A stretch of DNA of 64,000 nt from Micropterus salmoides. Lineage: Eukaryota; Chordata; Actinopteri; Centrarchiformes; Centrarchidae. The stretch lies in assembly GCF_014851395.1 (NCBI RefSeq), contig NW_024040040.1:15799403-15863402 (forward strand), given 5' to 3'. This document shows positions 23,120-34,499 of this stretch, piece by piece. Numbering within the stretch: the stretch's first letter is position 1; each line of letters begins with the position of its first letter. Below the pieces are notes generated by a model. That model searched no databases and had not been told where the DNA came from. It worked only from the letters and a program-made list of their open reading frames with translations. Made by a program: the position numbers and the translations under genes.

Positions 23120-24640
23120 TTACGCCTTTTATTAAGTATATAACAATTAAGAAACCATTAACCCTCTAGTATTTAGTCTTGTTTTGCTTGTCTTTATCCA
23201 AATGTTTAGAACTAAGTATTTTTCAAATGTTAATATTGTGGAGAGAGAGATTAAATGAAAATACGTGCAACATATATATTTTCTTTATCCCACTAAAAAG
23301 TTAACACTTTTTAGGTAACTCCCCCAGAGAAACCCAAATTGACGTCACCACGTCCTAAAGAAGGAAAGTAGATAAAAGGCCTTGTTGTCTTTTGTCTCAC
23401 TCTCTTCTTAAAAAAAAAACCTCTCTTGAAACTAAACACTCATGTATCCTCCCGTAACTACGCTTTTGTGAATTTCCTTTACTTTTGAAATTCCAATCTT
23501 TTCTTTTCGTTTCATACCTTAAAACTTCCTTCAGACGAGCTGAGAAAGCTACTGTCCTTGAATCCCCAATTTTCTTAGTGGGAGATTTGTTTGATTTTTG
23601 TTTGGAGCCGCCTGGGATGAAACTTTCCCAAGACTTGTTTAAACAACATTAAATAGCCTAAATTCCTGGGGCCTCGTGAACCTACGGCAAATGTACGTCT
23701 TATTTGATTTTGTTGCTTTAACATCATCCATTCGTTCTAAGCAACTTTGGACCCAGGAGCCCATTCACTTCTCGCCTCGAGTTGAACAAAGTCACGTTTC
23801 CAACGATAGAATCTGGAGTGTTCCGCTGAGCTATAGCGACACCAAACGAGCTCACAGTGCAAAGCCAGGGCTGGCCGCCCGTTGCTGCAAGTGTTTTCCC
23901 GCAAAGGACTCCGGAACGAACCCACCGGTTTGAACTCAACTCGAGACGCCACTGGGGTGTCTGGCCAGGACAACATCCACAAGCCAACCAGCAGTGAGCC
24001 TTTGCTACGAGGAATTGCGACAAAAGTAAGGCAAAACAAACTACACTCTGTGACTCGTTGGTGTTCTCTAGTTGGGCTCTCATCTATAGTCAAGAAACCC
24101 CTAGGTTATTCATACTAAATTTGCGACGTAATTTCCGACCATTCGTTCCCTCATTCTCTTAGAATCCTCTCCCTCTACAATATAAACTGAAACTCCATCA
24201 AGCCTATAGTGTACTGATCTTGGCTTATTACATATTCTGTTCATTACCTTCTGGTTTGTTTCATGTTGACTGTTACTCCTGTAATATTTCACAGTTACTC
24301 CCACTGTTGTACTTTAGTTAGTCAATAAATTTCACCTTGATCACAGTGATTTGTGTGTGTATATTGTTAAGAATCCCGGGTCCCTGTACAGAGGAATTAC
24401 CCTCAGATTTGAGATTGACTGATTGACTAAAGTTTGCCATTTCAGAATAACTGAACCATTAATAACTAATGAATTACCAGAAATTTGTGTAATTATCAAG
24501 CTATACTCAAGGACCTAAAGCCTCGGACAGACAAGCAAATCTTTAGGTGGTGCCCTGGTTTCGAGGTATGAATTAATATTCCCTAAAATATATATATAAC
24601 TTTATTAAAAATGATAGGTAGCGTTAGACCTGCTACACCT
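23120..24640 (+). mobile_element. Possible solo LTR-like segment
   Basis: A stretch with the layout of a long terminal repeat. A TATA-like GATAAAAGGCC is at about 23373, a GC-richer transcribed-looking part follows, and a polyadenylation signal (CAATAAATTTCACC) is near 24325. Possible TG and CA ends near 23118 and 24636 lack a clean target duplication. There are no gag/pol frames. This is an inference from layout only. Confidence 0.25.
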
Positions 24641-24649
24641 TCATACTGT

Positions 24650-25070
24650 TACCCAGGGACTAGAAGAACGACGACACGGAGAAAACAAGCATCAATGATG
24701 CTCATGAGTAAGACACTTTCGTACTGTTATTATTATGATTGAAATGTTCTGCCCTCTTATGCGTTCAATATATTTTCCTACCTACCATCTGTATTGAACT
24801 GTTCAGAGTAATTTAGTATAAAAGGATGTATGTTTTAATGTAATAATGTTACCTCAAGAGTCCAGACACCTTTAGATGAGCAGAACAGTCAGATCAGACA
24901 ACAGACTTCTCATGAGAAAAATTAAACAGACAGACCAAAGCCGTCACCTTCAAGAAGAGTACGCAGTAGGCGACAGAGGCAAGGAAAAACTTCCTTTTAA
25001 GAGGCAGAAACTTCTAGCAGAACCATGGCTCAGGGTATGCAGCCATCTGCCTCGACCGGTCATTAATCAA
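24650..25070 (+). pseudogene. Relic tail exons of a further CD200-like copy
   Basis: The stretch ending GATGCTCATGA before GTAAG (24707) matches the tail exons of units 2 and 4, which end CTCATGA before GTAAG. At about 24926-24953 CAGACCAAAGCCGTCACCTT resembles the last exon of unit 2 (GACCACGGCCATCACC). No signal, V or C2 exon lies nearby. It could be the end of a deleted unit or unused 3' exons of unit 3. Confidence 0.4.
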
Positions 25071-25188
25071 TGATGAACACGTACTTTACACGCATTTGAT
25101 GAATCAGTTGCTCCACATGACCGCTGGATGTTTCTAGTTGTAGAGTTCATACTATGAAAAATATGAAAGACTATTCAGAGTACATCTG

Positions 25189-25316
25189 CGATGGACTGGC
25201 GACCTGTCCAGGGTGTACCCCGCCTTTCGTCCAATGTCAGCTGGGATTGGCTCCAGCCCCACCCGCGACCCTGTACGCAGGATAAGCGGTTGACAAAGGA
25301 TGGATGGATGGATTCA
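25189..25316 (+). repeat. 3' end of a LINE with (GATG)n tail
   Basis: The sequence GATGGACTGGCGACCTGTCC, then AGGATAAGCGGTT and GGATGGATGGATGG, is the familiar fish RTE/Rex3-type 3' end. A second copy in opposite orientation is at 46890-46945. Confidence 0.6.
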
Positions 25317-26147
25317 GTACATTGTACAGAGACAGCAGTCAGGTTCATGTCGATCCCAGAAGTTAGGACTCACAGGGTTAAACAAATCCCTGTATTTACG
25401 GGGGAAACATATTTAAAAAGAAGAACCAACTGAACATGTCACTGTGAAGGATATTTCTTGGGGGCTTAACTCAGGTAACAAGTGTGGTATAGCTAATTTA
25501 CAGGTCAGACTCTGGGTCATTAGCTGATCCCAAAAGTGTGTGTTCACAGACAAACCAACTCTAGTTCTCGGCCTTGGAGTTCAAAATTTAAACATCAGAC
25601 AGGCTAGCTGTTCAGGTGAAGGCCAGTTGAAGATGACCTCAGAGTGAAAACCTACAGACAGTATGAGGAAAGACAGAAACATAAAAGGGACCAAAAGATG
25701 CTGTCCTTTAGATTTTGTTGAGTTTGTTGTCCTGTTTGTTTATGCTTGTTTTGTGTATGTACACTGAGAGAAATGTAAAACCTCAGTCAGATTCCTCGTA
25801 TGTGTGCACATACCTGCAGATTAAAGGTGATTCTGATTCGGCATTGCAGGTGTATGCTGGCACTGTATCTCATCTGCAGAGTCTCTTTAAAAAGTCTCAT
25901 TACACCTGATCCTGACTCACTTTATTTCCATAACAGTCACCGCCAAGAATATAAAACAGAGAAAAGTTAAAGGAGGAACTAAAGATTTGGAACTTTGAGG
26001 AAAGAAAACATATAAGCCTTGTTTTATTTTTAAAAGGGAGGGTTTTTTTCCTCAGTCCTAATGGATAGGGAGCTTTGTGCACACTCCAGCACAGTAGGTG
26101 GCACCAGCTATTTAACAACAAGAATGTACCTGGAAGGTACCTTTGGA
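25317..26147. other. Spacer before unit 4, no gene seen
   Basis: No exon recognised. The stretch after about 26100 grades into the conserved 5' flank of unit 4. Confidence 0.4.
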
Positions 26148-26211
26148 CACCTGCGCACAGTCACAGATTTCACTTTGAAAGATTTGGCGGCATATCCAGT
26201 CTGCAGCAAAG
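26148..26211 (+). promoter_or_regulatory. Conserved 5' flank of CD200-like unit 4
   Basis: Shares ACACCTGCGCACAG and the spaced TTTGAAA/TTGGCGG/TGCAGCAAAG blocks with the flank of unit 2. Likely 5' UTR plus proximal promoter, kept through duplication. Confidence 0.5.
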
Positions 26212-29200
26212 ATGTCTCACCAGGCAGTTATCCTACATTTCCTTTGTGTGTTTGGAGTTTTTCAGAGAGGTGAGAAAGAAGACAGCGTCCCAAGTTTTAT
26301 ATCGTCTTTGTTATATGTCTATTTCCATTCCTTTTCTATAACTGAAAGTAGGCTACAGTTGTGTGACTCCTGTGTGTTGTAGTTGCGCAATGACGTTACG
26401 AGTTGGCGGTTAAAATACTTTCACATTGTTTAATGGTCAAATTAATATATTTTGCAAAGAAACAAATGCTTTAACAAATCAGGCTTTTTCATTGAGTTGG
26501 ACTTGCGTATTCTAGCCTTTTATCACCAACAACAGGCGCGCGGGATTTTACATGCCCTGGATATATGCAAGTGCGCACTGATGTTAGAATAAACAGCTGA
26601 GCGATTTAGTAAGCTACATGTTTTATAGTTAAATCTGAAACGTACACCAACTTCAAAATGGTAGGCTATTACAGCAGAACGTTACGATCAATATCAGCAG
26701 CACAGACACAGTTTGAACTTCAAATCAAATCTAGAGGAAGTGTAAAAATACAACATAGGCTTCGTTTACATGAAAATTAATAACCAGGACACCAGCAGGT
26801 ACGTTTTCATGTAACTGAATGATTGTTTCTAAACTATAGGCCTGTAGAATTAGCCTACCATAGAAACCGATCCCGCACAAACCGCAGAACCCGAGAGTAA
26901 ACCAAATAGGCTTCACATCAGCTGTTTCTCCAGAGATGAGCCTTACAGGTTCGTTGATAGACCTACCCCGTGGCGTAGAGGTTAAACTTAACACACACAC
27001 AGTAGCCTATGTTGGTTAAAACCAACACAGAGAGGTCTGTAGTGTGCTGGTATCTCCACCAGGTGGCAGCCTGACATAAGCTGTGAATGTGTAGCGAAAT
27101 CTGTCAGACCAGTGCCCCCTCAAGGGAAACAGGGGCTGTGTCCCAGCGCAAGGACTTCATTTGCTAACATAAGTAAATAAAAAGACAACAAAATGTTATC
27201 TTGGTTTCTGATTCTGTCAGTAATAAGACAAGATCAATTAGCCAGATGGATATAGGCTATGCTGCATTGATTATTTGATCATGTCAACAAGAGTTGGGCT
27301 AGCTGTCTATTGCGTATTGCCACACCGCAGAATTTGACCAGAACAAATGTCTTATGATAGTGCTAGTCACACAATTATTTTACCTTTTTGGATTTATTTT
27401 TTCAGTGCAAGGCATTACACTAAATAAATCGTTTTGCATTATTAGGCTATATAAAACAGAATTAATAGCTACTTGTTCTAGAGCACTCATATACGTTCAG
27501 TTGAAGCCCCATCTCTGAAACTGTCCTCTCCTGCAGGTCTAACAGCTCTGATAGAAACACAGCAGACTGTGATGGCAGCAGTGGGAGACAGAGCCTGCTT
27601 AAACTGTCAGCTGATGCAATCCAAAGATGTTCTTCAGGTCACATGGCAGAAACTGTTACCTGAGGGGGAGAAGAATCTTGCCACCTACAACAAATATTTT
27701 GGTCAAAGAGTGAATGCTGCCTTTCAAGGAAACATGGAGTTTGAAACTGCTGGACTGCAGAACAGCTCCATAGCTATCAGGAGGGTGACGGAGCAGGATG
27801 AAGGATGCTACCGCTGTTTGTTTAACACCTACCCTGATGGTGCTCTCACAGGTACAACCTGCCTCCATCTCTATGGTAAGAACCTTTTGTGTAATATTAG
27901 AGACATGTCTGTTAATTCTTGTTCCCGCTGCTGATTTTAACCTGTTTGGTTAAACTCCAACTTTACCCAAAACATGTTTACTTGGCATAATAAGTATTTA
28001 ACAAAATGCAATATTTGCTTACTGTGTCAAATGTAATTGTCATCATAGTAAGTCAAATTTTGCTTAACGTCTGGTATGAAAAGTGACACATGCTGCCCTG
28101 TTATATACTTCCCACAAGAAGCATTTACTTCATGTGATATTTTAAAATGTTTCTTTCTCTGCAGAGCTGCATGAACCCGTCCTACATGTTGGAGAATCAA
28201 ACTCTGCTAAAGAGGCACTTGTGTCCTGCTCGGCCACAGGTCGACCTGCTCCCACAGTAACACTAAGTGTCCTGTCACACAACGGCCACTTTGCTAACCA
28301 CAGCTCTGTGGGAGTCACCAACACCAACGGTACAGTCACTGTCACCACTACAGTTGTGCTGTCTCGTCTCCATGACAACAGCACACAGGTTGGATGTGCA
28401 GTGCGAGTGCTCTCTGCTCCTCAGATAGAGGTGTTGGTGATGATTCCTGAGGTCAAACAGTCGTCTGCTGCTGGTGAGAAACACTTCCAAAGTCACACAC
28501 TTACAGATTGATCAATTTTATAGCTTTATAGCTCATGTCTTTTGGTTTTGGTTTTCAAGGTTTTGATAAGCAGACTGAATCTGACAACAGGGATTTCAGT
28601 AAGTTAACCTTTAGGTGGGCTCTAGTCAGTATTACCATTAGAACTGTAGTTGCTTTGTGAACATTGAGTGTTTCTTGTCACTAATTGGCCTCTTTTTCTC
28701 ACAGATTTCACTTTGGTCGCTGTGTTGTCCGTGATAGTGTCTTGTGTTACTGTAGTAATCGTAGTGGGTATAAAAATCAACCTGCTTAAACAAAAACATC
28801 AGAACAGGTAATTTTTAACTTTCAACTCAGCATCTGTCTGGTTGTAATATCAGTGTCTCAGTTAATGTGGTGATGATAGATGGAGATCTTTTCAGATAAA
28901 ACCCATAAATAAATAACTGATAAATTTTTGTTCAGAATTACTCTTTATTTTATATCTTTCAGCATAGGTGTCATTTACACTGGAGACATGTCCCCACCAC
29001 TTTTTGAAATGGCTGAATTTGTCCCCACTACTTTGAAAGCATTCGCTAAAAGTTTTCTGAAACTTATCTTGCAACAAAAAATGTTAAATACCAAAAAAAA
29101 AATCTGAGAAAGGTTTACTTGCACAATAGGAAAACATGAACTGCAACTGCCTTGTCCAAAAAAGTAACTTAGGCTGAAAAAAAACAAGCTGCTGATTACA

Positions 29201-29836
29201 GCATTATTTATATTTGATAATATTTTAATACTCTAAATTGTCACCAGCCACGTGAATTTTGTTTCCCTTCATATGAATAAAGACATTTCCACCATAAATT
29301 AGTGCAGAAAATGTCTCTAGAATGCAGGAAATTAAGACTTTAATGCTCAAAATCTTCTGGGGAGGACTCAAAGCCTATTTCTTCAATGAATTTCTTCTAA
29401 TTAGCATTGGAATATCTTCTTGTCTTGTTCTTATGAAGCCAATATTGTGCATGATCACATCTCGTGGACTAAGTGTTTCGTCACCCCCCCTAATATGAGC
29501 CCTTAAATGTCACCACCACTTTTCAACACAAAGTGACGCCCTTGTCTTTCAGCCCGTCACACAGAGACTCCGAGGAGATCAAGACACCTGCAAAAACCAT
29601 CAAACCCACTCATGAGTAAGATCATTTATTCATTTTTCACTTGTACATATTTATTTGTTGCTGCTTCTGACTAATGAAATGACTGATGTCTTGTTTCTGT
29701 CTGAAGGAACAAAACTCCTTTAATGCAGCCAGAGAACGAGCACCTGAGGCAGCGGACGTCTACTGCGAAAAAACAACAAAACGACAACCCAAAAGCATGG
29801 TCTTCAACAGTGAGGTGTCAGCAAAAGCTATTTTGA
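26212..29836 (+). CDS. CD200 (OX-2)-like unit 4, intact frame
   Basis: Exons 26212-26269, 27537-27875, 28165-28473, 28560-28598, 28705-28807, 29553-29615 and 29707-29836 join into 347 codons including the stop. The signal is MSHQAVILHFLCVFGVF. The V domain has LNCQL, VTWQK and DEGCYRCLFNTYPDG. The C2 domain is nearly identical to the other units and likewise lacks a core Trp. One hydrophobic segment (LVAVLSVIVSCVTVVIVVGI) leads to a basic, Gln/Asn-rich tail ending QQKLF. It uses a different tail exon (SPSHRDSEEIK) from units 1-3. A hAT insertion sits immediately before this exon. In the last exon another frame (KRQPKSMVFN) looks like the FN-x-K end of units 1 and 2, so the true tail frame is uncertain. 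Predicted surface ligand. Confidence 0.8.
28963..29544. mobile_element. Non-autonomous hAT insertion duplicating a splice acceptor
   Basis: Ends CATAGGTGTCATTTACACTG and the inverted CAAGGGCGTCACTTTGTGTT are flanked by identical TCTTTCAG octamers (28955-28962 and 29545-29552). The octamer is the pyrimidine-plus-AG acceptor of the unit 4 tail exon, so the insertion left one acceptor copy on each side. 582 bp, no transposase. Confidence 0.85.
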
Positions 29837-29999
29837 CTAAAGGCAACTACTTACACAGAATAACCCACAATGCTGCAGTGCCACAATGACTGACACTGAA
29901 AGTCCTGCATAAGAACCATCTTTTAATACAACACTAGGAACAGATCTGTCACAGTTCATTTTTTGTACTTACCTTATCCTTTATAACCATCTTTTTATA

Positions 30000-31446
30000 C
30001 ACTGCTCAAAAAATAAAGGGAAAACTAAAATAACCCATCCTAGATCTGAATGAATGAAATAATCTCATTAAATACTCCTTTCTTTACATAGTTGAATGTG
30101 CTGACAACAAAATCACAAAAATGATCAATAGAAATCAAATTTATCAACCCATGGAGGTCTGGATTTGGAGTCACACTCAAAATCAAAGTGGAAAACCACA
30201 CTACAGGCTGATCCAACTTTGATGTAATGTCCTTAAAACAAGTGAAAATGAGGCTCAGTAGTGTGTGTGGCCTCCACGTGCCTGTATGACCTCCCTACAA
30301 TGCCTGGGCATGCTCCTGATGAGGTGGCAGATGGTCTCCTGAGGGATCTCCTCCCAGACCTGGACTAAAGCATCCGCCAACTCCTGGACAGTCTGTGGTG
30401 CAACGTGGCGTTGGTGGATGGAGCGAGACATGATGTCCCAGATGTGCTCAGTTTGATTGAGGTCTGGGGAACGGGCGGGCCAGTCCATAGCATCAATGGC
30501 TTCCTCTTGCAGGAACCGCTGACACTCCAGCCACATGAGGTCTAGCATTGTCTTGCATTAGGAGGAACCCAGGGCCAACCGCTCCAGCATATGGTCTCAC
30601 AAGGGGTCTGAGGATCTCATCTCAGTACCTAATGGCAGTCAGGCTACCTCTGGCGAGCACATGGAGGGATGTGCGGCCCCCCAAAGAAATACCACCCCTC
30701 ACCATTACTGACCCACCGCTAAACCGTTCATGCTGGAGGATGTTGCAGGCAGCAGAACGTTCTCCACGGCTTCTCCAGACTCTGTCACGTCTGTCACATG
30801 TGCTCAGTGTGAACCTGCTTTCATCGTTCTGCACAACCCCTACCTGTGGATGTCGGGCCCTCATACCACCCTCATGGAGTCTGTTTCTGACCGTTTGAAC
30901 AGACACATGCACATTTGTGGCCTGCTGGAGGTCATTTTGCAGGGCTCTGGCAGTGCTCCTCCTGCTCCTCCTTGCACAAAGGCGGAGGTAGCGGTCCTGC
31001 TGCTGGTTTGTTGCCGTTCTATGGCCTCCTCCACGTCTCCTGATGTACTGGCCTGTCTCCTGGTAGCGCCTCCATGCTCTGGACACTACGCTGACAGACA
31101 CAGCAAACCTTCTTGCCACCGCTCGCATTGATGTGTCATCCTGGATGAGCTGCACTACCTGAGCCACTTTTGTGGGTTGTAGACTCCGTCTCATGCTACC
31201 ACTAGAGTGAAAGCACCATGATCTGAGAAGTGGTCTGTAGTCACCACCTGTAGAAACAATCCTTTATTGGGGGTGTCTTGCTAATTGCCTATAATTTCCA
31301 CCTGTTGTCTATTCCATTTGCACAACAGCATGTGAAATTGATTGTCAATCAGTGTTGCTTCCTAAGTGGACAGTTTGATTTCACAGGTGTCTGACTTGGA
31401 GTTACATTGTGTTGTTTAAGTGTTCCCTTTATGTTTTTGAGCAGTG
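30000..31446 (-). mobile_element. Tc1/mariner element, decayed
   Basis: The ends CACTGCTCAAAAAATAAAGG and CACTGCTCAAAAACATAAAG are inverted. TA precedes the left end (29998-29999), but the right flank is GA, so the duplication has mutated. 1447 bp. It follows unit 4. Confidence 0.85.
30255..31194 (-). pseudogene. Tc1-like transposase, broken
   Basis: The N-terminal part (31194-30622) has a paired-type helix-turn-helix (SMRAVARRFAVSVSVVSRAW) and an Arg-rich linker. The C-terminal part (30548-30255) has ARSPDLNQTEHIWDIM with the last catalytic Glu. The region with the second catalytic Asp is frameshifted between the two. Not expected to be active. Confidence 0.8.
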
Positions 31447-32400
31447 GATGTTGTTTTTTTTTTAATGTTGTAATGTTCTACCTTTGACTCAAGGAAGAAC
31501 TTGTCTTTGCTGATTTCACGTTTCTGTTTCTTGTGAATTTACACTTAAGCAACTACATCTCACTGCTGCATTTTGATGAAGCATTTGCACCATTTGTTTT
31601 TTACATTATGTAAGTATATAAATGTACTGCTGCTTTTTGTATTTTTATATAAACTGAAATATATTGAAGATTAAATTACAGGGGGACACTGAATATAAAT
31701 GAGTCCTGTTTTAAAAGAAAGTTCAGCAACATGAGAAATAAAATTTTGGGGGAAATTTTGTCTTTACTGTTTTGCTTAAACAAAATATTTCTGAACATTT
31801 ATAATATCGAGATGCCACATGCTTGCAGTACGACTCTACTTTGTTGTGCAATCATGTAAATGTCAACCTGCATGAGAGACAGATTTGGTGGATGTATTTG
31901 TATTAAAGCTAAAGCTGGAACTACACATTATTGCTTTCTTGAAAATATATAATGTTAAAGTATAAATGTTTATAATGTTCTTTGATTTTTGTGGGTGTAT
32001 TAAATAAAATGTTGCACATAATTTATCACTTTCATATTTACTGCTGCTTCTTTTTTTAAGCTAAATTATGGCAACATTTAACAAAAGTTTTGTGCAGAGG
32101 AGTCACTGAAAATTAAGTATTTTAAATCTGAATGTATTTTAATAAATGTTTGGAGCACAAAATGCAGTTTTTCAGTAAAAAATGTAGGAAAATGTTACTG
32201 TTCTTAGACTTTTTAGAGCCAGATGAGCTGTAATAAGAAAACTGGTGATTTATTGATTAATAGTGAAGCACGGTGTAAACTTCATGTAATGGGATGTATT
32301 CCCAGCAGTGCAGTCAGGGTCTACTGCAGGTGCAAAACATGGCCGCTGGAGGTCGCGCTTTCCTCGGATTTACTGAAGAGTCGAGGCTGTTTGAGACCTC
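31447..32400. other. Intergenic DNA between unit 4 and cd200
   Basis: AT-rich, with several AATAAA-like signals but no recognised exon or repeat. Confidence 0.4.
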
Positions 32401-32439
32401 ACTGATTGAAAAGCTGCAGCAGGAAGTCAACACAGCTCA

Positions 32440-32561
32440 GTCGTAGTTTGCTGAATGCACTATGGATCATTGTGCTCCACTTTCACATCACCTGTAGCTC
32501 AGGGAGTGTCTGCGGTGCTGGGAGCTGACTTTATCTTCTGTGAACTTTCATTTGTCCGCGG
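32440..32561 (+). other. Possible 5' UTR exon of cd200
   Basis: A GC-richer stretch ends at a strong donor (CCGCGG then GTAAGT, 32562). It could splice to the acceptor at 34441. The start is not defined. A non-coding first exon is an inference from the donor and the nearby GC content only. Confidence 0.35.
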
Positions 32562-33710
32562 GTAAGTTTGATTTCTTAAGAAACATTATCCACGATTTTA
32601 CTTTGGAATAACTTTTCGTAGTTTTATACTTACTTAATCCAGGAATGTCAACACACCTAAATAAATCTGTCGAATTTTTTATGGTGAAACTACTATTATT
32701 TTATTCTGTTTGTTTTTTTTAACCTGAACATTTAACACTAGTTTTGTTCACTTATAATGAACTCATAAACACCTATCACTGACCTAAGCTAGAAAATATG
32801 TTTAAATCCACTTTAGTAACTTGTAATTTAATGAAGATCACTAATTTCACCTTGTTGCACCCTTTCTATAAATATCCCTGAAACGCAGTTGATATTTTTC
32901 TTAGTGTTTTTTGCTGTAAGAAAGCATTTACTGCACTTTTTCACTAGTCTATATATTTTGGGGTGAAATTGTTACTTGTGTTACTCATCTATATAGCATT
33001 ATATTATTATTTTTTATTATTATTTTCACTTGGTAAACCTGCCGAGAGAAAAAGCTGCCACCCCCCTCCTGCTTTTAAAATATCATACATGTGGGAAAGA
33101 TGATCAGTTTTTATGCGTCTTTTTTCCTCAACAATCTGTTTAAGAAATCTCACACATCTGTTTTCTGGGACTGAACCAGCTGTGGCGAAAATGTTAAGTG
33201 AACATCTGAATGCAGAGCCGGTTTTTAGGATTTCAGCTGCCAGCCTGGTTTCAGTCCCTCTCCTGGAGAACGCGAAACATTCAGCTCTCCTGAACAAGTT
33301 CTGTCAATAGACATGTGACACTATCCCTGAAACATCTGAAGCTCAATCAACCTTCCTTGAATAAACAAGCCAATATTTGGAAGAAGACGTTGGGCTCTAT
33401 CTGCTTTCACATGAGTTTCTGAGTGAATGTGATTAGTTGTGGCCCACTGTCAGACATCAGTGCTGTTCTTGTAGTGGAAAAGTGATTTAAGTGTTGCCCA
33501 ACAGGAGCAGGCTGCATGTTTGAAGCCAGATGCTTTGGCACTGTAAAAGAGCAAATAACAGCCATAAAGCTCTGAAGCCTGGGCCTGGTGTGTCTTGTGG
33601 TTTAGGCGGTTTTCCCTTTCCCAGCAAGTCCACTTCACTTCACTTGTAGGGTCTGGTCTGTGGCCGATCCCTGCTGTTTCCACCTTTCTGTCCAGGATGT
33701 GCAGGAGTGA

Positions 33711-33745
33711 CACACACACAAATACACACACACACACACACACAC
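33711..33745. repeat. (CA)n microsatellite
   Basis: About 35 bases of mostly CA dinucleotides with one AAT interruption, in the upstream intron of cd200. Confidence 0.95.
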
Positions 33746-34499
33746 CCTTTTCTTACGTACATACTTACTCAAGTTGTGATTACCTTAATGACTAACATCT
33801 TCTCATCACGCCTTGCATCATCATCTGCCCACTGTATTTAGTTTGAGGCCGGATTTCAGGTATTGATTTTGAAACCTGGTGGTCGGTGTGGTCGGTGTTG
33901 TCTAGACATCAAAGTGGCAGCTTGTTTTGCTGCCTGGTGATTATAGGCTTACCGGTGCAGGTTGCATGCTGTGGATTAAAATGTAAAACCTCCGTTAGAC
34001 CCCAGGTGATGGTTCTTGAACCAACATCTGTTGTTGTTGTTGATGCTTAGGCGTCATGTTACCATGGCAAAGGCTTTTAAAGTGAACTAGTCGCGGTGTC
34101 TTGGCTGCAGAGGAGCTTGAGTGTTCACGTTTGTGTATTTTTCCTTCACTACTAAGCAAAGAGTGCGCTCTCTGATGTTGCTGAGACAATGCTGTCATTG
34201 CTAATGTCATCCTCTGGCTTCATGTTTCCCATGACAGCAGACAGTGTGCCAGTAAGATGCAGCTACAACTGTGTTGACTGTCTGCAGCTCAACAAGTCAC
34301 AACACTGGACAGCTGACAGGGTATATCAGCACCACAATTCACACTTGTTTCTCCTCTTTCTAATGTTACGTAGCCACATGCTAGTCTGAGGTTGAGTTTG
34401 AGGTTGTCTTGTAAGCTCTCTGACTGTGTTTGTGTTTGCAGCTGAGGCCTGGATGTGATACTGGGTCAGTGTGAGTAGGTAACCCTGCCTGAGGGTGCG

